Shown here piece by piece: positions 1-9,251 of a stretch of 64,000 bases of DNA. The notes under the pieces were generated by a model. It was not told the origin of the DNA and ran no database searches. It saw only the letters and a program-made list of their open reading frames with translations. The stretch comes from Streptococcus peroris ATCC 700780. Lineage in GTDB: Bacteria; Bacillota; Bacilli; Lactobacillales; Streptococcaceae. The first letter of the stretch is position 1. Every line of letters begins with the position of its first letter. Made by a program: the position numbers and the translations under genes. The stretch covers positions 692,854-756,853 of the forward strand of contig NZ_GL732463.1 of NCBI RefSeq assembly GCF_000187585.1. Direction: 5' to 3'.

Positions 1-201
1 CTCAATGATATTAAAAGGATTGAGGTCAAATTTATTCCGAGTGTTAAATTGAATGGAGCTAGATATTTTTTGTGTATCGAACAAAAGAGAGGAAAATCTC
101 TAGCATTTTTCTTTGGCAAATCTAAACAAAATGATTTACTTGTTAAGAGTTTGAAAAAGGAGACGAAAAAGTATCATATTAAAGTTATCATCAATTGGTA
201 G
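1..201 (+). CDS. C-terminal part of a hypothetical protein (5' end outside window)
   Basis: Frame 1 is open from the first base to a TAG at 199-201 and gives 66 residues. The residues are rich in Lys and aromatic positions, with a basic segment and alternating hydrophobic beta-like stretches, and the protein ends in VIINW. No family is recognised. It lies 25 bases before the next start on the same strand, so it is probably cotranscribed with the SUKH-like gene. If that gene is an immunity protein, this could be part of the same cassette, but nothing in the visible part proves it. Confidence 0.5.
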   Translation, partial: LNDIKRIEVKFIPSVKLNGARYFLCIEQKRGKSLAFFFGKSKQNDLLVKSLKKETKKYHIKVIINW

Positions 202-226
202 GACTTTAGTCTAAGGATAGGTGAAA

Positions 227-886
227 ATGGAAAAACTAGAAGCAATCAAAGACAATAATCATTTAAGAAACTTGCTATTGGCAGAGTGTGATATTTACTT
301 TTATGATCACATCAGAGAGGTGCAGTTTTCTGACAGTAATGAGGAATATTCTTTAGCTTGTCAGGCATTTGCCCAGGACGGTAGTGGGGGAGAATTTGTA
401 ATTCTTGAGGATAAGAGTGTCGGCTTTATAGGGAGTGAAGGTCAAGTTGGTCGGGTAGCAGAAAGCCTTGATGACCTGCTTACTTTCTTAATTCATGCTG
501 GTTCTATCTCTGATTTTTCTTGTCGTTTGCTCTACCAAAACAAGGATTTGTTGGTAAAATTCTGTCAAGGCTTTATCAAAAAAGTTCGTGATAACTATCG
601 GTCAAAAGGAGAAGACTGGGATAAAGTAAGAGCGGGCATTGCACAAGAGTTGGGACTCGAATTTCAGCCAGAAAAACTGCATGAGTTAGCGTTCAATTTT
701 TATCAATCAGCGATAAGAACCCCTCTATTCACTTGTAAATATGGTCATGGTGAGAATGAATATGTCTGCGATTCAGTTTTGTCAGATATCATTGGTTTGT
801 GGGTTTTAGAACTTGTGGGAATGACTCGAGAAGAAATTATGAACTATACTCGTACCGGAAACATTGATGAAAGAGGTTCTATTTAA
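227..886 (+). CDS. Putative SUKH-superfamily (SMI1/KNR4-like) immunity-type protein
   Basis: About 219 residues, soluble, with no signal peptide or membrane segment. Residues around 52-90 (GSGGEFVILEDKSVGFIGSEG then GRVAESLDDLLTFLI) resemble the SUKH core, where a Gly-rich strand is followed by a G-E-G turn and a 'sl.dll..li' helix. SUKH proteins are commonly immunity partners of contact-dependent nuclease toxins. No toxin gene is visible here, so the role is inferred. I chose ATG at 227 because AAGGAT (213-218) sits 8 bases upstream; a GTG at 221 would be too close. The family call is tentative. Confidence 0.45.
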   Translation: MEKLEAIKDNNHLRNLLLAECDIYFYDHIREVQFSDSNEEYSLACQAFAQDGSGGEFVILEDKSVGFIGSEGQVGRVAESLDDLLTFLIHAGSISDFSCRLLYQNKDLLVKFCQGFIKKVRDNYRSKGEDWDKVRAGIAQELGLEFQPEKLHELAFNFYQSAIRTPLFTCKYGHGENEYVCDSVLSDIIGLWVLELVGMTREEIMNYTRTGNIDERGSI

Positions 887-896
887 TTAAAGGATT

Positions 897-1133
897 GTGT
901 CTATTTTAAGTATCTTGATTAGAAATTTACTTCTGATTGTAATTTTAAAGATATTTATAATCAAAGTTTTCTCAAGTAATGATGGAAAAATAGGTAAAGA
1001 TTTGGAGCCGATAGTAGTCAACCAAATTATCAATGAAAAAGAAATCTTAATAACTGATAATGCTTGTCTGAAGGGGAAAGAACAACGATTACCTCTTGAA
1101 AGATTTGATCTTGAATATGACCTTGTGTTTTAG
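897..1133 (+). CDS. Small membrane protein of unknown function
   Basis: 78 residues from a GTG start. The first 25 residues are strongly hydrophobic (one transmembrane helix), followed by a short soluble tail of mixed charge. It lies 10 bases after the SUKH-like gene, so it could be its operon partner. The Shine-Dalgarno AAAGGA (889-894) is only 2 bases from the GTG, so the true start may be a downstream TTG near 915, which would shorten the membrane segment. No family recognised. Confidence 0.4.
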   Translation: MSILSILIRNLLLIVILKIFIIKVFSSNDGKIGKDLEPIVVNQIINEKEILITDNACLKGKEQRLPLERFDLEYDLVF

Positions 1134-1270
1134 CAAATTAATATTTCTTATATCAAAAGATTTTAAAAAAGTTTTATGCTAAATTAAAATAGTAACAAGA
1201 ATTTGTATGTTCTATGATGATTGCTTTCGACTTTCTATTAGAAAAAGTGACACTAGTAAGGAGTCTATTC

Positions 1271-2788
1271 ATGATACGATATCTTAAACCGCTTCGTTGG
1301 TATCTTTTTTTTAATTTCCTTTTTGCTGGAATATCCAATGTTTGTACCGCCTTACTTCCATATTTTACGCAGGAATTAATTAGAGGAAATTATCGATTGG
1401 CTCTCTCTGGTTACTGCTTATCGGTTATGGGTTACCTTATTTGTAACTATATCCAGATGAAATTAGACTGGAAACAGGCAATCCTTTTTTCTACAAACCT
1501 GAAAAATGACTGGTTTCAGTCGCTATTAGGGCTTGCGCATCATGATTTCAAAAAGAAAACGGTGGCGGAGTATATTTCCTATCAGTCCAATGACTTAGAT
1601 TCTCTAGAAAAGGATTACCTCCCACCATTGATGAGTTTTTTTAAGCAAATTCTGCGAATTTTGATTTACACTTTTATTATTAGTAAGACTATCAATCTTG
1701 TTGTTGCGCTTATTTTACTTATTTCTACAGTTATTAGTATTCAAATTCCTAAAATAGTTGGACAGATGACTGCAAGACGTCGGACAGTCTATTTAGAAAA
1801 GCAAGGTGATTACTATCGAACATTGGAAGATTTGTTTAGAGGTCACCATTTGGTTAACAAGCTGACGCTTCCTCATTTTATTGAGCAACAAAGAAGTTCT
1901 CTTAAGGATTTACAAGACAAGTATCTTAGCTATGGTTTAACTAAAATCAAGGGTATCTTGCTGACGGGAGTTTCCTTTGAGTTTATCAGTGCTGTTCTCT
2001 TTACCTATCTAGCTTATTCTTTATATCACCAGCAGATTGGTATTCCTGAGGTAGTGGCAAGCTTTGGCTATATTAACGCTTTTTCAGAACCAATTCAAGA
2101 AATTCTTTACGATTTGCAAATGCTAGAATCTGTAAAACCAGTTGTCAAAAGTTTTCGATTGATGATTGAACGTCCCTCCTCTCTTCAGGATCCCCAGCAT
2201 TCTTTTGGTACGCTTACTTTGAAACAGATCTCTAAGCAACTGGGAGAATCAAACTTGACTGTTTCCTCTGCCACAATTCATAAGGGAGATAAGATTGCAC
2301 TTATTGGTGATAATGGTTCTGGTAAAAGTAGTCTTCTGAATATTTTAAATGGAACAGACGAAGATTTTCAGGGAGAAATTTTACTTGACTCTCTTTCCTT
2401 AAATCAGCTTTGGGGGAAATTTGGTATGATTTTACAGCAGGAGCATACCTTTATTTCAAGCTATGAAAATAATGTGACCCTATTTAATACTTTTGAGGCG
2501 GAGTTTCAAGATGAGGAGTTGGAAAAAATAGCTCCCCAGTCTCTCTCAGGAGGTCAGCAACAACTCATGTACCTAAATCGTGAGAAAAATCGTAAGAGTC
2601 CATTGCTGATTATGGATGAACCCTTTTCCGCCTTAGATGCTAGTCAATTTGAGTTGGAATTAAAAAAAGTCCTAGACTTGCCGTGTGCAGTTATTGTGAC
2701 TTTACACCGACAGCATGAAGCTCTAAAAGACTTTGACCAAGTATGGGAAATCAAAAATTGTGAACTCCTTGTTTTGAAAGACAAATAA
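1271..2788 (+). CDS. ABC exporter half-transporter (membrane domain plus ATPase)
   Basis: About 505 residues. The N-terminal part (roughly 1-300) carries about six hydrophobic helices typical of a type-IV ABC exporter domain. The C-terminal ATPase has Walker A GDNGSGKSS, a Q-loop region MILQQEH, signature LSGGQQQ, Walker B LLIMDEP and an H-loop TLHRQ. It is shorter than the usual 570-600 residues: the helical subdomain between Q-loop and signature is trimmed to about 40 residues. AAGGAG at 1258-1263 fixes ATG 1271; an in-frame ATG at 1214 has no ribosome site. It has no partner half-transporter, so it would act as a homodimer. Substrate unknown; peptide or lipid-like cargo is usual for this fold. 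Confidence 0.75.
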   Translation: MIRYLKPLRWYLFFNFLFAGISNVCTALLPYFTQELIRGNYRLALSGYCLSVMGYLICNYIQMKLDWKQAILFSTNLKNDWFQSLLGLAHHDFKKKTVAEYISYQSNDLDSLEKDYLPPLMSFFKQILRILIYTFIISKTINLVVALILLISTVISIQIPKIVGQMTARRRTVYLEKQGDYYRTLEDLFRGHHLVNKLTLPHFIEQQRSSLKDLQDKYLSYGLTKIKGILLTGVSFEFISAVLFTYLAYSLYHQQIGIPEVVASFGYINAFSEPIQEILYDLQMLESVKPVVKSFRLMIERPSSLQDPQHSFGTLTLKQISKQLGESNLTVSSATIHKGDKIALIGDNGSGKSSLLNILNGTDEDFQGEILLDSLSLNQLWGKFGMILQQEHTFISSYENNVTLFNTFEAEFQDEELEKIAPQSLSGGQQQLMYLNREKNRKSPLLIMDEPFSALDASQFELELKKVLDLPCAVIVTLHRQHEALKDFDQVWEIKNCELLVLKDK

Positions 2789-2810
2789 TACTTTTACTGA
2801 AGTTTTTTTA

Positions 2811-2838
2811 GAAGGGAATCAAAGTGATTCTCTTTTTT
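2811..2838 (+). terminator. Intrinsic terminator after the ABC exporter
   Basis: A 10-bp stem AAGGGAATCA / TGATTCTCTT (one G-T pair) with a 3-nt loop is followed by a T run. Confidence 0.75.
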
Positions 2839-3020
2839 AATTTAAAAGATTACCACGTATTTGTGTGAACGATGTATTGTGAAAAAAACTAGAAAATAGG
2901 TTAAATATTTTAGATAGAAATTTGAAAGTTCTAGGTGATGATAATATCAAAACTTGGAATCCCCTGATATTAAGGTGTTGCTAGGATTATTAGAAATAAA
3001 TAAATAGTGCTCACCGATTC

Positions 3021-3035
3021 AAGAAAACGCTTCCC
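3021..3035 (+). promoter_or_regulatory. Candidate CcpA catabolite-response element (cre)
   Basis: AAGAAAACGCTTCCC fits WTGNAANCGNWNNCW at all but two fixed positions. It overlaps the -35 region of the formate/nitrite transporter promoter, a place where bound CcpA would repress. Repression by preferred sugars is inferred from the site alone. The rest of the interval 2839-3020 shows no gene or obvious structure. Confidence 0.4.
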
Positions 3036-3050
3036 ATAAATGTAGTTTTA

Positions 3051-3059
3051 TGTTATAAT
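3051..3059 (+). promoter_or_regulatory. Extended -10 promoter of the formate/nitrite transporter gene
   Basis: TGTTATAAT gives a consensus -10 with an upstream TG. The -35 position (TTCCCA at 3031-3036) is weak and overlaps the cre-like site. The start codon is 30 bases downstream. Confidence 0.65.
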
Positions 3060-3088
3060 ATTCACAAATAAAAGTTTTAGGAGTTTTT

Positions 3089-3886
3089 ATGGTTTCATCA
3101 GAATTTATCTCAAAAATTGAATTTGCTTGTAAAAAGAAAGAAAGTCTTTATTCAAATAGCAAATTCAAGTATGCTATCCGTTCAATGTTTGCGGGTGCTT
3201 TCTTTACGTTCAGTACAGCGGCTGGTGCAGTTGGAGCTGACTTGATTAATAAGATTGCACCAGGTAGTGGACGCTTCCTTTTCCCATTTGTTTTCGCTTG
3301 GGGGCTAGCTTATATCGTGTTCCTGAATGCTGAGTTGGTTACATCAAACATGATGTTTTTAACAGCTGGTAGTTTTTTGAAAAAAATTAGCTGGAGAAAA
3401 ACAGCTGAAATTCTTCTATATTGTACTTTCTTTAACTTAATCGGAGCTCTTATTGGTGGCTGGGGATTTGCTCATTCAGCCGCTTTCGCTAATCTAACAC
3501 ACGATAGCTTTATTTCTGGAGTCGTGGAGATGAAGTTGGGCCGTTCAAATGAACTAGTTTTGCTTGAAGCAATTTTGGCTAATGTCTTTGTAAACATCGC
3601 GATTCTTTCATTTGTTTTAGTTAAAGATGGTGGTGCCAAACTTTGGTTGGTTCTATCAGCCATTTACATGTTTGTATTCTTAACAAATGAGCACATCGCC
3701 GCAAACTTTGCATCATTTGCTATTGTGAAATTCAGTGTTGCTGCTGATTCAATCGCAAACTTCGGTATTGGAAATATTCTTCGTCACTGGGGTGTAACCT
3801 TCATCGGTAACTTTATCGGTGGTGGTCTACTCATGGGATTGCCGTACGCCTTCTTAAACAAAGACGAAGATACATATGTGGATTAA
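3089..3886 (+). CDS. Formate/nitrite transporter (FNT) family channel
   Basis: 265 residues, the usual FNT length, with six membrane helices. The pattern AMFAGAFFTFSTAAGAVG in the first helix and the later NEHIAANFASF and FIGNFIGGGLLMG segments match FocA/NirC pentameric channels. These move formate, nitrite or related small anions across the membrane. In a fermentative streptococcus, formate made by pyruvate formate-lyase is the likely cargo. It is a single-gene unit with its own promoter, a cre-like site upstream, and a terminator overlapping its stop codon. The start is set by TAGGAG 6 bases before ATG. focA or nirC cannot be chosen from sequence alone. Confidence 0.85.
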   Translation: MVSSEFISKIEFACKKKESLYSNSKFKYAIRSMFAGAFFTFSTAAGAVGADLINKIAPGSGRFLFPFVFAWGLAYIVFLNAELVTSNMMFLTAGSFLKKISWRKTAEILLYCTFFNLIGALIGGWGFAHSAAFANLTHDSFISGVVEMKLGRSNELVLLEAILANVFVNIAILSFVLVKDGGAKLWLVLSAIYMFVFLTNEHIAANFASFAIVKFSVAADSIANFGIGNILRHWGVTFIGNFIGGGLLMGLPYAFLNKDEDTYVD

Positions 3887-3917
3887 AAGTTGGATTGATT
3901 CCAACTTTTTCTTTTTG
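3885..3917 (+). terminator. Intrinsic terminator after the FNT gene
   Basis: AAAGTTGGA ... TCCAACTTT stem with a 5-nt loop, then TTTCTTTTTG. It begins at the TAA of the upstream gene. Confidence 0.8.
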
Positions 3918-3925
3918 TTTATCCA

Positions 3926-3934
3926 TGCTATAAT
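3926..3934 (+). promoter_or_regulatory. Extended -10 promoter for the DUF2130-truB pair
   Basis: TGCTATAAT, a perfect extended -10, lies 33 bases before the start codon. No good -35 is seen. Confidence 0.65.
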
Positions 3935-3966
3935 GAATGTAGAATAGTATGATATAGAGGAAAATT

Positions 3967-5241
3967 ATGAACGAAATTAAATGTCCAAATTGTGGGGAAG
4001 TTTTTACAGTCAATGAAAGTCAATATGCAGAACTGATTTCTCAAGTTCGTACTGTAGAGTTTGACAAGGAATTGCACGAGAGAATGAAGCAAGAGTTGAC
4101 ATTGGTGGAGCAAAAGGCCTTGAATGAACAACAGGCAAAACTCGCTCAAAAAGACCAAGAGATTACCCAGCTACAAAGTCAAATCCAAAATTTCGATACT
4201 GAAAAAGAATTGGCTAAGAAGGAAGTAGAGCAAAGTGCTAGCCAAAGTCTGTTAGAAAAAGAAAAAGAGGTTCAAGCTCTTGAGAATCAATTGGCTACCT
4301 TGCGCTTAGAGCATGAAAATCAACTACAAAAAACTCTTTCTGATCTTGAAAAAGAACGCGATCAGGTCAAAAATCAGCTCCTTTTACAAGAAAAAGAAAA
4401 CGAGCTTTCTCTGACTTCAGTTAAGCAAAATTATGAAGCCCAACTTAAGGCAGCAAATGAGCAAGTTGAGTTCTACAAGAATTTCAAAGCCCAACAATCA
4501 ACAAAGGCAATTGGAGAAAGTTTGGAGCAGTATGCAGAGAGCGAGTTTAACAAGGTTCGTAGTTTTGCCTTCCCAAATGCTTATTTTGAAAAGGATAACA
4601 AGGTTTCAGCACGTGGTTCTAAGGGCGATTTTATATTCCGTGATTTTGATGAAAATGGACTAGAATTCATCTCCATCATGTTTGAGATGAAAAATGAAGC
4701 TGACGGGACTGAGAAGAAACATAAGAATGCTGATTTTTACAAGGAGTTGGACAAGGACCGCCGTGAGAAGAACTGTGAGTATGCTGTATTAGTATCGATG
4801 TTAGAAGCCGATAATGACTACTTTAACACTGGAATTGTGGATGTTAGTCATGAGTATGAAAAGATGTATGTTGTCCGTCCTCAGTTCTTTATCCAGTTAA
4901 TTGGTCTCTTACGAAATGCTGCCCTTAATTCCCTAAAATACAAGCAGGAGTTGGCACTTATCCGAGAACAAAACATTGATATTACCCATTTCGAGGAAGA
5001 TTTGGAAGCTTTCAAGGTAGCCTTTGCTAAAAACTACAATTCAGCTTCTGTAAACTTCGGTAAGGCTATTGACGAAATCGACAAGGCCATCAAACGCATG
5101 GAAGAGGTCAAGAAATTCTTGACCACATCAGAAAACCAACTCCGCCTCGCCAATAATAAGTTGGATGATGTTTCTGTTAAAAAATTGACTCGTAAAAATC
5201 CGACCATGAAGGCTAAGTTTGAAGCATTGAAAGGAAATTAG
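3967..5241 (+). CDS. DUF2130 coiled-coil protein with nuclease-like C-terminal domain
   Basis: 424 residues. It begins with a CPNCGEVF zinc-ribbon-like pair (only two Cys visible). A long Glu/Lys/Gln coiled coil follows from about residue 30 to 185, then the DUF2130 globular domain (about 195-370). That domain holds a D...FEMKNEAD segment reminiscent of the PD-(D/E)xK nuclease fold, and the protein ends in a second helical stretch. DUF2130 proteins are widespread but not functionally defined; a DNA-associated role is an inference. It is followed 10 bases later by truB, probably cotranscribed. GAGG upstream supports ATG 3967. Confidence 0.75.
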   Translation: MNEIKCPNCGEVFTVNESQYAELISQVRTVEFDKELHERMKQELTLVEQKALNEQQAKLAQKDQEITQLQSQIQNFDTEKELAKKEVEQSASQSLLEKEKEVQALENQLATLRLEHENQLQKTLSDLEKERDQVKNQLLLQEKENELSLTSVKQNYEAQLKAANEQVEFYKNFKAQQSTKAIGESLEQYAESEFNKVRSFAFPNAYFEKDNKVSARGSKGDFIFRDFDENGLEFISIMFEMKNEADGTEKKHKNADFYKELDKDRREKNCEYAVLVSMLEADNDYFNTGIVDVSHEYEKMYVVRPQFFIQLIGLLRNAALNSLKYKQELALIREQNIDITHFEEDLEAFKVAFAKNYNSASVNFGKAIDEIDKAIKRMEEVKKFLTTSENQLRLANNKLDDVSVKKLTRKNPTMKAKFEALKGN

Positions 5242-5251
5242 AAAGCAACAC

Positions 5252-6130
5252 ATGAACGGTATTATCAACTTAAAGAAAGAAGCAGGGATGACCTCGCATG
5301 ATGCGGTTTTTAAATTGCGTAAGATTTTAGGGACTAAAAAAATCGGTCATGGTGGGACCTTAGACCCAGATGTGGTGGGTGTTTTGCCTATTGCGGTTGG
5401 TAAGGCAACACGTATGGTCGAGTTTATGCAGGATGAGGGCAAGGTCTATGAGGGTGAAATCACTTTGGGATATTCTACAACAACCGAAGATGCCAGTGGA
5501 GATGTCGTTTCTGAAACACCTGTTTTAGCTCTATTGGACGAGAAGTCTGTTGATGATGCTATTGCTGATTTGACAGGTACGATTACGCAAGTTCCACCCA
5601 TGTATTCCGCTGTTAAGGTCAATGGTCGCAAGCTCTATGAGTATGCGCGTGCTGGTCAGGAAGTCGAGCGTCCAGAACGTCAGGTGACCATTTATAGTTT
5701 TGAAAGAACCAGTCCCATTTCCTATGATGAGGAACTTGCGCGTTTTACCTTCCGAGTAAAATGTAGCAAGGGAACCTATATCCGTACCTTATCGGTTGAC
5801 TTGGGAGAGAAGCTTGGTTATGCAGCTCACATGTCTCATCTTACACGGACTAGTGCAGCTGGTTTACAGTTAGAATATTCCTTGACCTTAGAAGAAATTG
5901 CAGAAAAAGTAGAGGCTGGTGAATTAGACTTTCTCCATCCGCTTGAGATTGGTACAGGAGATTTAGCTAAAGTTTATCTTACTCCGGAACAGGCAGACGA
6001 AGTCCATTATGGTCGTTTTATTGAGTTAGAGTGTAGCGAGAAAGAAGTTGCCGCTTTCGAAGGAGAAAAGCTACTTGCTATTATGGAGAAACGTGATCAT
6101 CTCTACAAACCAAGAAAGGTTTTCTCTTAA
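5252..6130 (+). CDS. truB: tRNA pseudouridine(55) synthase TruB
   Basis: 292 residues. TruB isomerises U55 of tRNA to pseudouridine in the T-loop. Visible landmarks are the N-terminal [35 protein letters not shown] with the catalytic Asp, the Tyr-containing [19 protein letters not shown], and [18 protein letters not shown]. The C-terminal part is a short PUA-like region. It is probably translated from the same message as the DUF2130 gene; the ribosome site AGAAAG is weak, so coupling is likely. In many streptococci ribF follows truB, but here ribF lies 10 kb away. Confidence 0.95.
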   Translation: MNGIINLKKEAGMTSHDAVFKLRKILGTKKIGHGGTLDPDVVGVLPIAVGKATRMVEFMQDEGKVYEGEITLGYSTTTEDASGDVVSETPVLALLDEKSVDDAIADLTGTITQVPPMYSAVKVNGRKLYEYARAGQEVERPERQVTIYSFERTSPISYDEELARFTFRVKCSKGTYIRTLSVDLGEKLGYAAHMSHLTRTSAAGLQLEYSLTLEEIAEKVEAGELDFLHPLEIGTGDLAKVYLTPEQADEVHYGRFIELECSEKEVAAFEGEKLLAIMEKRDHLYKPRKVFS

Positions 6131-6165
6131 AATTATACTGAATAAACGATTTTTATCTACTAGTC

Positions 6166-6192
6166 TAAAGATGAGATGTTCTCATCTTTTTA
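6166..6192 (+). terminator. Intrinsic terminator after truB
   Basis: AAAGATGAGA ... TCTCATCTTT, a 10-bp stem with a very short loop, then TTT. Confidence 0.75.
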
Positions 6193-6258
6193 AAATATTA
6201 GCCGATAAATAGTTTTTACATTTTATGTTTTAAAAAACCATTGAAAATACAGTGTTAT

Positions 6259-6287
6259 TTGACAGTTTTGCTTACTTATGATAAGAT
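6259..6287 (+). promoter_or_regulatory. Housekeeping promoter of rocS
   Basis: TTGACA (6259-6264), exactly 17 bases, then TAAGAT (6282-6287). It is 37 bases upstream of the rocS start. Confidence 0.8.
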
Positions 6288-6324
6288 TTAATTTAAGAAA
6301 AGCTAGAGAAAAATAGAGGATATT

Positions 6325-6816
6325 ATGAGTATTGAAATGACTGTCAGTGAGATTGCTGAGGTCTTGGGGCTGTCCCGACAAGCAATCAATAATCGTGTCA
6401 AAGAATTACCTGAAGAAGATATTACAAAAAACGACAAAGGTGTTACTGTTGTTACTCGCAGTGGATTGATCAAACTTGAAGAAATCTACAAAAAGACTAT
6501 CTTTGAAGATGAACCGGTTAGTGATGAAGTTAAGCAACGAGAACTCATGGAGATTCTTGTTGATGAAAAGAATGCTGAAATCATCCGTCTTTATGAGCAA
6601 TTAAAAGCTAAAGATAAACAACTGGCTGAAAAAGATGAACAGATGCGAGTCAAAGACCGCCAAATCGCTGAAAAAGATAAGCAATTGGATCAACAACAAC
6701 AGTTGACTCTTCAGGCAATGAAGGATCAAGAAACACTTCAGTTGGAGTTGGATCAAGCTAAGCAAGAAGTACAAGCATCGAAGAAAGGCTTCTTTGCTCG
6801 CTTATTTGGCAAATAA
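6325..6816 (+). CDS. rocS: RocS, regulator of chromosome segregation (DUF536 family)
   Basis: 163 residues with three visible parts. A winged helix-turn-helix (about 1-55, TVSEIAEVLGLSRQAINNRV) is followed by a Lys/Glu/Gln coiled coil built on repeats of (A)KDKQLAEKDEQM type (about 85-145). The protein ends in an amphipathic helix (GFFARLFGK). In pneumococcus this architecture belongs to RocS, which binds DNA and the membrane and links chromosome segregation to division through ParB and the capsule kinase system. That role is known from the family; here I see only the matching architecture and length. It is a monocistronic unit with its own promoter and terminator. Confidence 0.8.
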   Translation: MSIEMTVSEIAEVLGLSRQAINNRVKELPEEDITKNDKGVTVVTRSGLIKLEEIYKKTIFEDEPVSDEVKQRELMEILVDEKNAEIIRLYEQLKAKDKQLAEKDEQMRVKDRQIAEKDKQLDQQQQLTLQAMKDQETLQLELDQAKQEVQASKKGFFARLFGK

Positions 6817-6817
6817 G

Positions 6818-6862
6818 AAAAAACTGCTTGGTTTCTATGATTAGACCAGGTGGTTTCTTTTT
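6818..6862 (+). terminator. Intrinsic terminator after rocS
   Basis: AAACTGCTTGGT (6821-6832) pairs fully with ACCAGGTGGTTT (6845-6856), with several G-T pairs, and is followed by CTTTTT. Confidence 0.7.
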
Positions 6863-6885
6863 ACAAATCAATAAGGAATGATAAG

Positions 6886-7476
6886 ATGGAAACAGTAAGA
6901 GATTATATCTCCTTTGACTTAGAATTCAACAAACACCAGGAAAAGACTCATTTGATTCAAGTATCAGCCGTTCATTTTAAAGACGGTGAAGAAGTAGGAG
7001 CGTTTGACTCTTATGTATACACTGATGTACCTTTGAAGAGTTTTATCAATGGTTTGACCGGTATTACTTCAGAGACTCTCAAGGATGCACCAAAGGTAGA
7101 AGAAGTACTTCAAAAATTTCAAGAGTTTATTGGAAATTTGCCACTTGTTGGCTACAATGCAGCAAAGAGTGATTTGCCGATTTTACAAGAATATGGATTG
7201 GACTATCGAGAACAATATTTAGTCGATCTCTATAATGAGGCACTGGAGAGACGCAGTTCTGATCTACATGGAATTGCTAATCTTAAATTACAAACTGTAG
7301 CTAGTTTTCTGGGATTTAAAGGGCAGTCTCATAATAGTTTAGAAGATGCCCGTATGACCGCCCAAGTTTATGAAGCTTTCTTAGAATCAGATGAGAGTAG
7401 ACTATTACTCAATTCTCAGAGTAGTCTCAATTCTAACCCATTTGGTGCTTTAGATCTATCACAGCTTTTTGATTAG
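6886..7476 (+). CDS. DnaQ-like DEDDh 3'-5' exonuclease
   Basis: 196 residues. The exonuclease motifs are visible: ExoI SFDLEFN (Asp, Glu), ExoII GYNAAKSDLPIL, and ExoIII SHNSLEDARMTAQVY (His, Asp). Such proteins trim DNA or RNA 3' ends and may act in proofreading or repair. It is a stand-alone enzyme, not a PolC domain. The start is ATG 6886, set by AAGGAA 8-9 bases upstream; the longer reading from 6850 would begin inside the preceding terminator. It is followed 8 bases later by the GDPD gene, so the two are probably one unit. Confidence 0.8.
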   Translation: METVRDYISFDLEFNKHQEKTHLIQVSAVHFKDGEEVGAFDSYVYTDVPLKSFINGLTGITSETLKDAPKVEEVLQKFQEFIGNLPLVGYNAAKSDLPILQEYGLDYREQYLVDLYNEALERRSSDLHGIANLKLQTVASFLGFKGQSHNSLEDARMTAQVYEAFLESDESRLLLNSQSSLNSNPFGALDLSQLFD

Positions 7477-7484
7477 GAGATTTT

Positions 7485-9248
7485 ATGAAACCTGAAAAAC
7501 CAAAAAAATTGGGAATAAAGAAGATTTACCTAAATCTTGATAAGATCCTTTTTCTATTCTTTCTAATCTTTATGCTGGTTGATTATATTTGGCTGCCATT
7601 AAACTCAGTGATAGCTGGATTTTTACTAAGTCAGACTGGATATTTGTTTATTTCCTACAACAATATTTTTGCGATTATAAAACATGCGCCAATAGTCAGT
7701 CTTGGTTTCGTAATTTTAATTGCTATTAATCTGCTGGTCGCCTATTTTCAACTCAGTATTCTCTTTATAGGAGCTCGTCACCTTCTTTATCATGAAAAAA
7801 GAACCCTTCTAGAATATAGTCGAAAAGTCTTTCGTGAAAGTCTTGCTTTTATGAAAAAGTTGACTATTTCTAAGGCCTTGTTTATCTTTCTTTTTGTAGC
7901 TATGCTATTTCCATTTATTAGAAAGATATTTAAGATTTATTATTTCAATAAAATAGTAATTCCAGAGTTTATTCAACTATACTTAGAAGGTAAGTACTGG
8001 ATGTGGTGGGTAGCAATTATTACTTTATCACTCTTATTCTTCTATATTTCTGTTCGATTGGTATTTACTTTACCAAAAATCTTTTATGATAAGATGACCG
8101 TGAAGGAAGCGGTTATCTATAGTTTGGATAAAACCAAAAATTTCTTTTGGTTTTATGCCTGGCATTTATTCTTAATTATAGTAAAAACCAATTTATTCTT
8201 CTATTTACCACTCATACCATTACTATTAACTCAATATTTAGTAGATGGTCTTACCCATAGGGAGTCTCTAATTCTTGCGGTTTTAAACTTCGTTTTCATC
8301 AAGAACCTTAACTACATGGCGCTGACCTATTTTCTTGTGAAATTTACCTCTTTTTTAACAGGAGAAGAACTGGATATTATGCCAAGACGGGAGAAAGATC
8401 ATATCATGAGATGGGGTGTGATGGTCTGTGCAAGTACCTTCTTTGCGATTGAAGGATATAATTATTTAGAAGCTCCTGTAATCAATCCTCCACTTGTGAT
8501 TTCCCATCGTGGTGTATCCAATGGTAATGGTGTGCAAAATACCATCCAATCCCTAGAAAAGACTGCTCAGTTAAAACCAGATTTAGTCGAGATGGATATA
8601 CAGGAAACAAAGGATGGTCAATTTGTCATGATGCATGATGCTAATCTTAAAGGGTTAGCAGGCATCAATAAAACACCACACGATTTAACATTAGAAGAAT
8701 TAAAGCAGATCGACATTCATGAGCATGGTTATGAAACGAAGATCTCAAGTTTTGATGATTATCTGAATCGTGCAAATGAACTGCATCAGAAACTACTCAT
8801 TGAAATTAAGACCAGCCACAAAGACAGCCCACAAATGATGGATCATTTTCTAGAAAAATATGGTGCAAAGATTAAAATCTATGGTCATCAGATGCAATCT
8901 TTGGATTACCATGTTATTGAAAAAGTAACCCAGTATGATAAGGAGATCCCAGTTTATTTCATTCTACCTTACAATTCGGTTTTTCCAAGAACAAATGCAA
9001 CGGGTTATACTATGGAGTACTCTACATTGGATGAATATTTTGTAACCAAACTTTGGAATACCGATCAAAAACTCTATGTATGGACGATTAATGGTTCGGA
9101 GTCTTTCGATAAGTCTTTTCGTTTGGGTGTAAATGGGATGATAACTGATAATTTGGAAAAAATTAAAGGTGAACTCGAAAAAGCTCAGGAGGATCCTGAG
9201 TATACAGACTTGCTGTTAAAGAAAGCAACTGAATTCTTCACTTTCTAA
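7485..9248 (+). CDS. Membrane-anchored glycerophosphodiester phosphodiesterase
   Basis: 587 residues. The N-terminal half (about 1-325) is hydrophobic with seven or so membrane helices, matching the membrane domain found in Gram-positive GDPDs. The C-terminal half is a GDPD TIM barrel: VISHRGVSNGNGVQNTI (catalytic His-Arg), DLVEMDIQ, FVMMHDANL, LLIEIKT, and VWTINGSESFDKSFRLGVNGMITDN near the end. It hydrolyses glycerophosphodiesters to glycerol-3-phosphate plus alcohol. Placing the catalytic domain outside the cell suggests action on phospholipid or choline-decorated teichoic-acid products. The nearby choline operon makes that attractive but does not prove it. Confidence 0.85.
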   Translation: MKPEKPKKLGIKKIYLNLDKILFLFFLIFMLVDYIWLPLNSVIAGFLLSQTGYLFISYNNIFAIIKHAPIVSLGFVILIAINLLVAYFQLSILFIGARHLLYHEKRTLLEYSRKVFRESLAFMKKLTISKALFIFLFVAMLFPFIRKIFKIYYFNKIVIPEFIQLYLEGKYWMWWVAIITLSLLFFYISVRLVFTLPKIFYDKMTVKEAVIYSLDKTKNFFWFYAWHLFLIIVKTNLFFYLPLIPLLLTQYLVDGLTHRESLILAVLNFVFIKNLNYMALTYFLVKFTSFLTGEELDIMPRREKDHIMRWGVMVCASTFFAIEGYNYLEAPVINPPLVISHRGVSNGNGVQNTIQSLEKTAQLKPDLVEMDIQETKDGQFVMMHDANLKGLAGINKTPHDLTLEELKQIDIHEHGYETKISSFDDYLNRANELHQKLLIEIKTSHKDSPQMMDHFLEKYGAKIKIYGHQMQSLDYHVIEKVTQYDKEIPVYFILPYNSVFPRTNATGYTMEYSTLDEYFVTKLWNTDQKLYVWTINGSESFDKSFRLGVNGMITDNLEKIKGELEKAQEDPEYTDLLLKKATEFFTF

Positions 9249-9251
9249 TCA

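Noticed and set aside
1214..1270. Longer N-terminus of the ABC exporter
   Set aside because: No ribosome site before 1214, while AAGGAG is ideally placed before ATG 1271.
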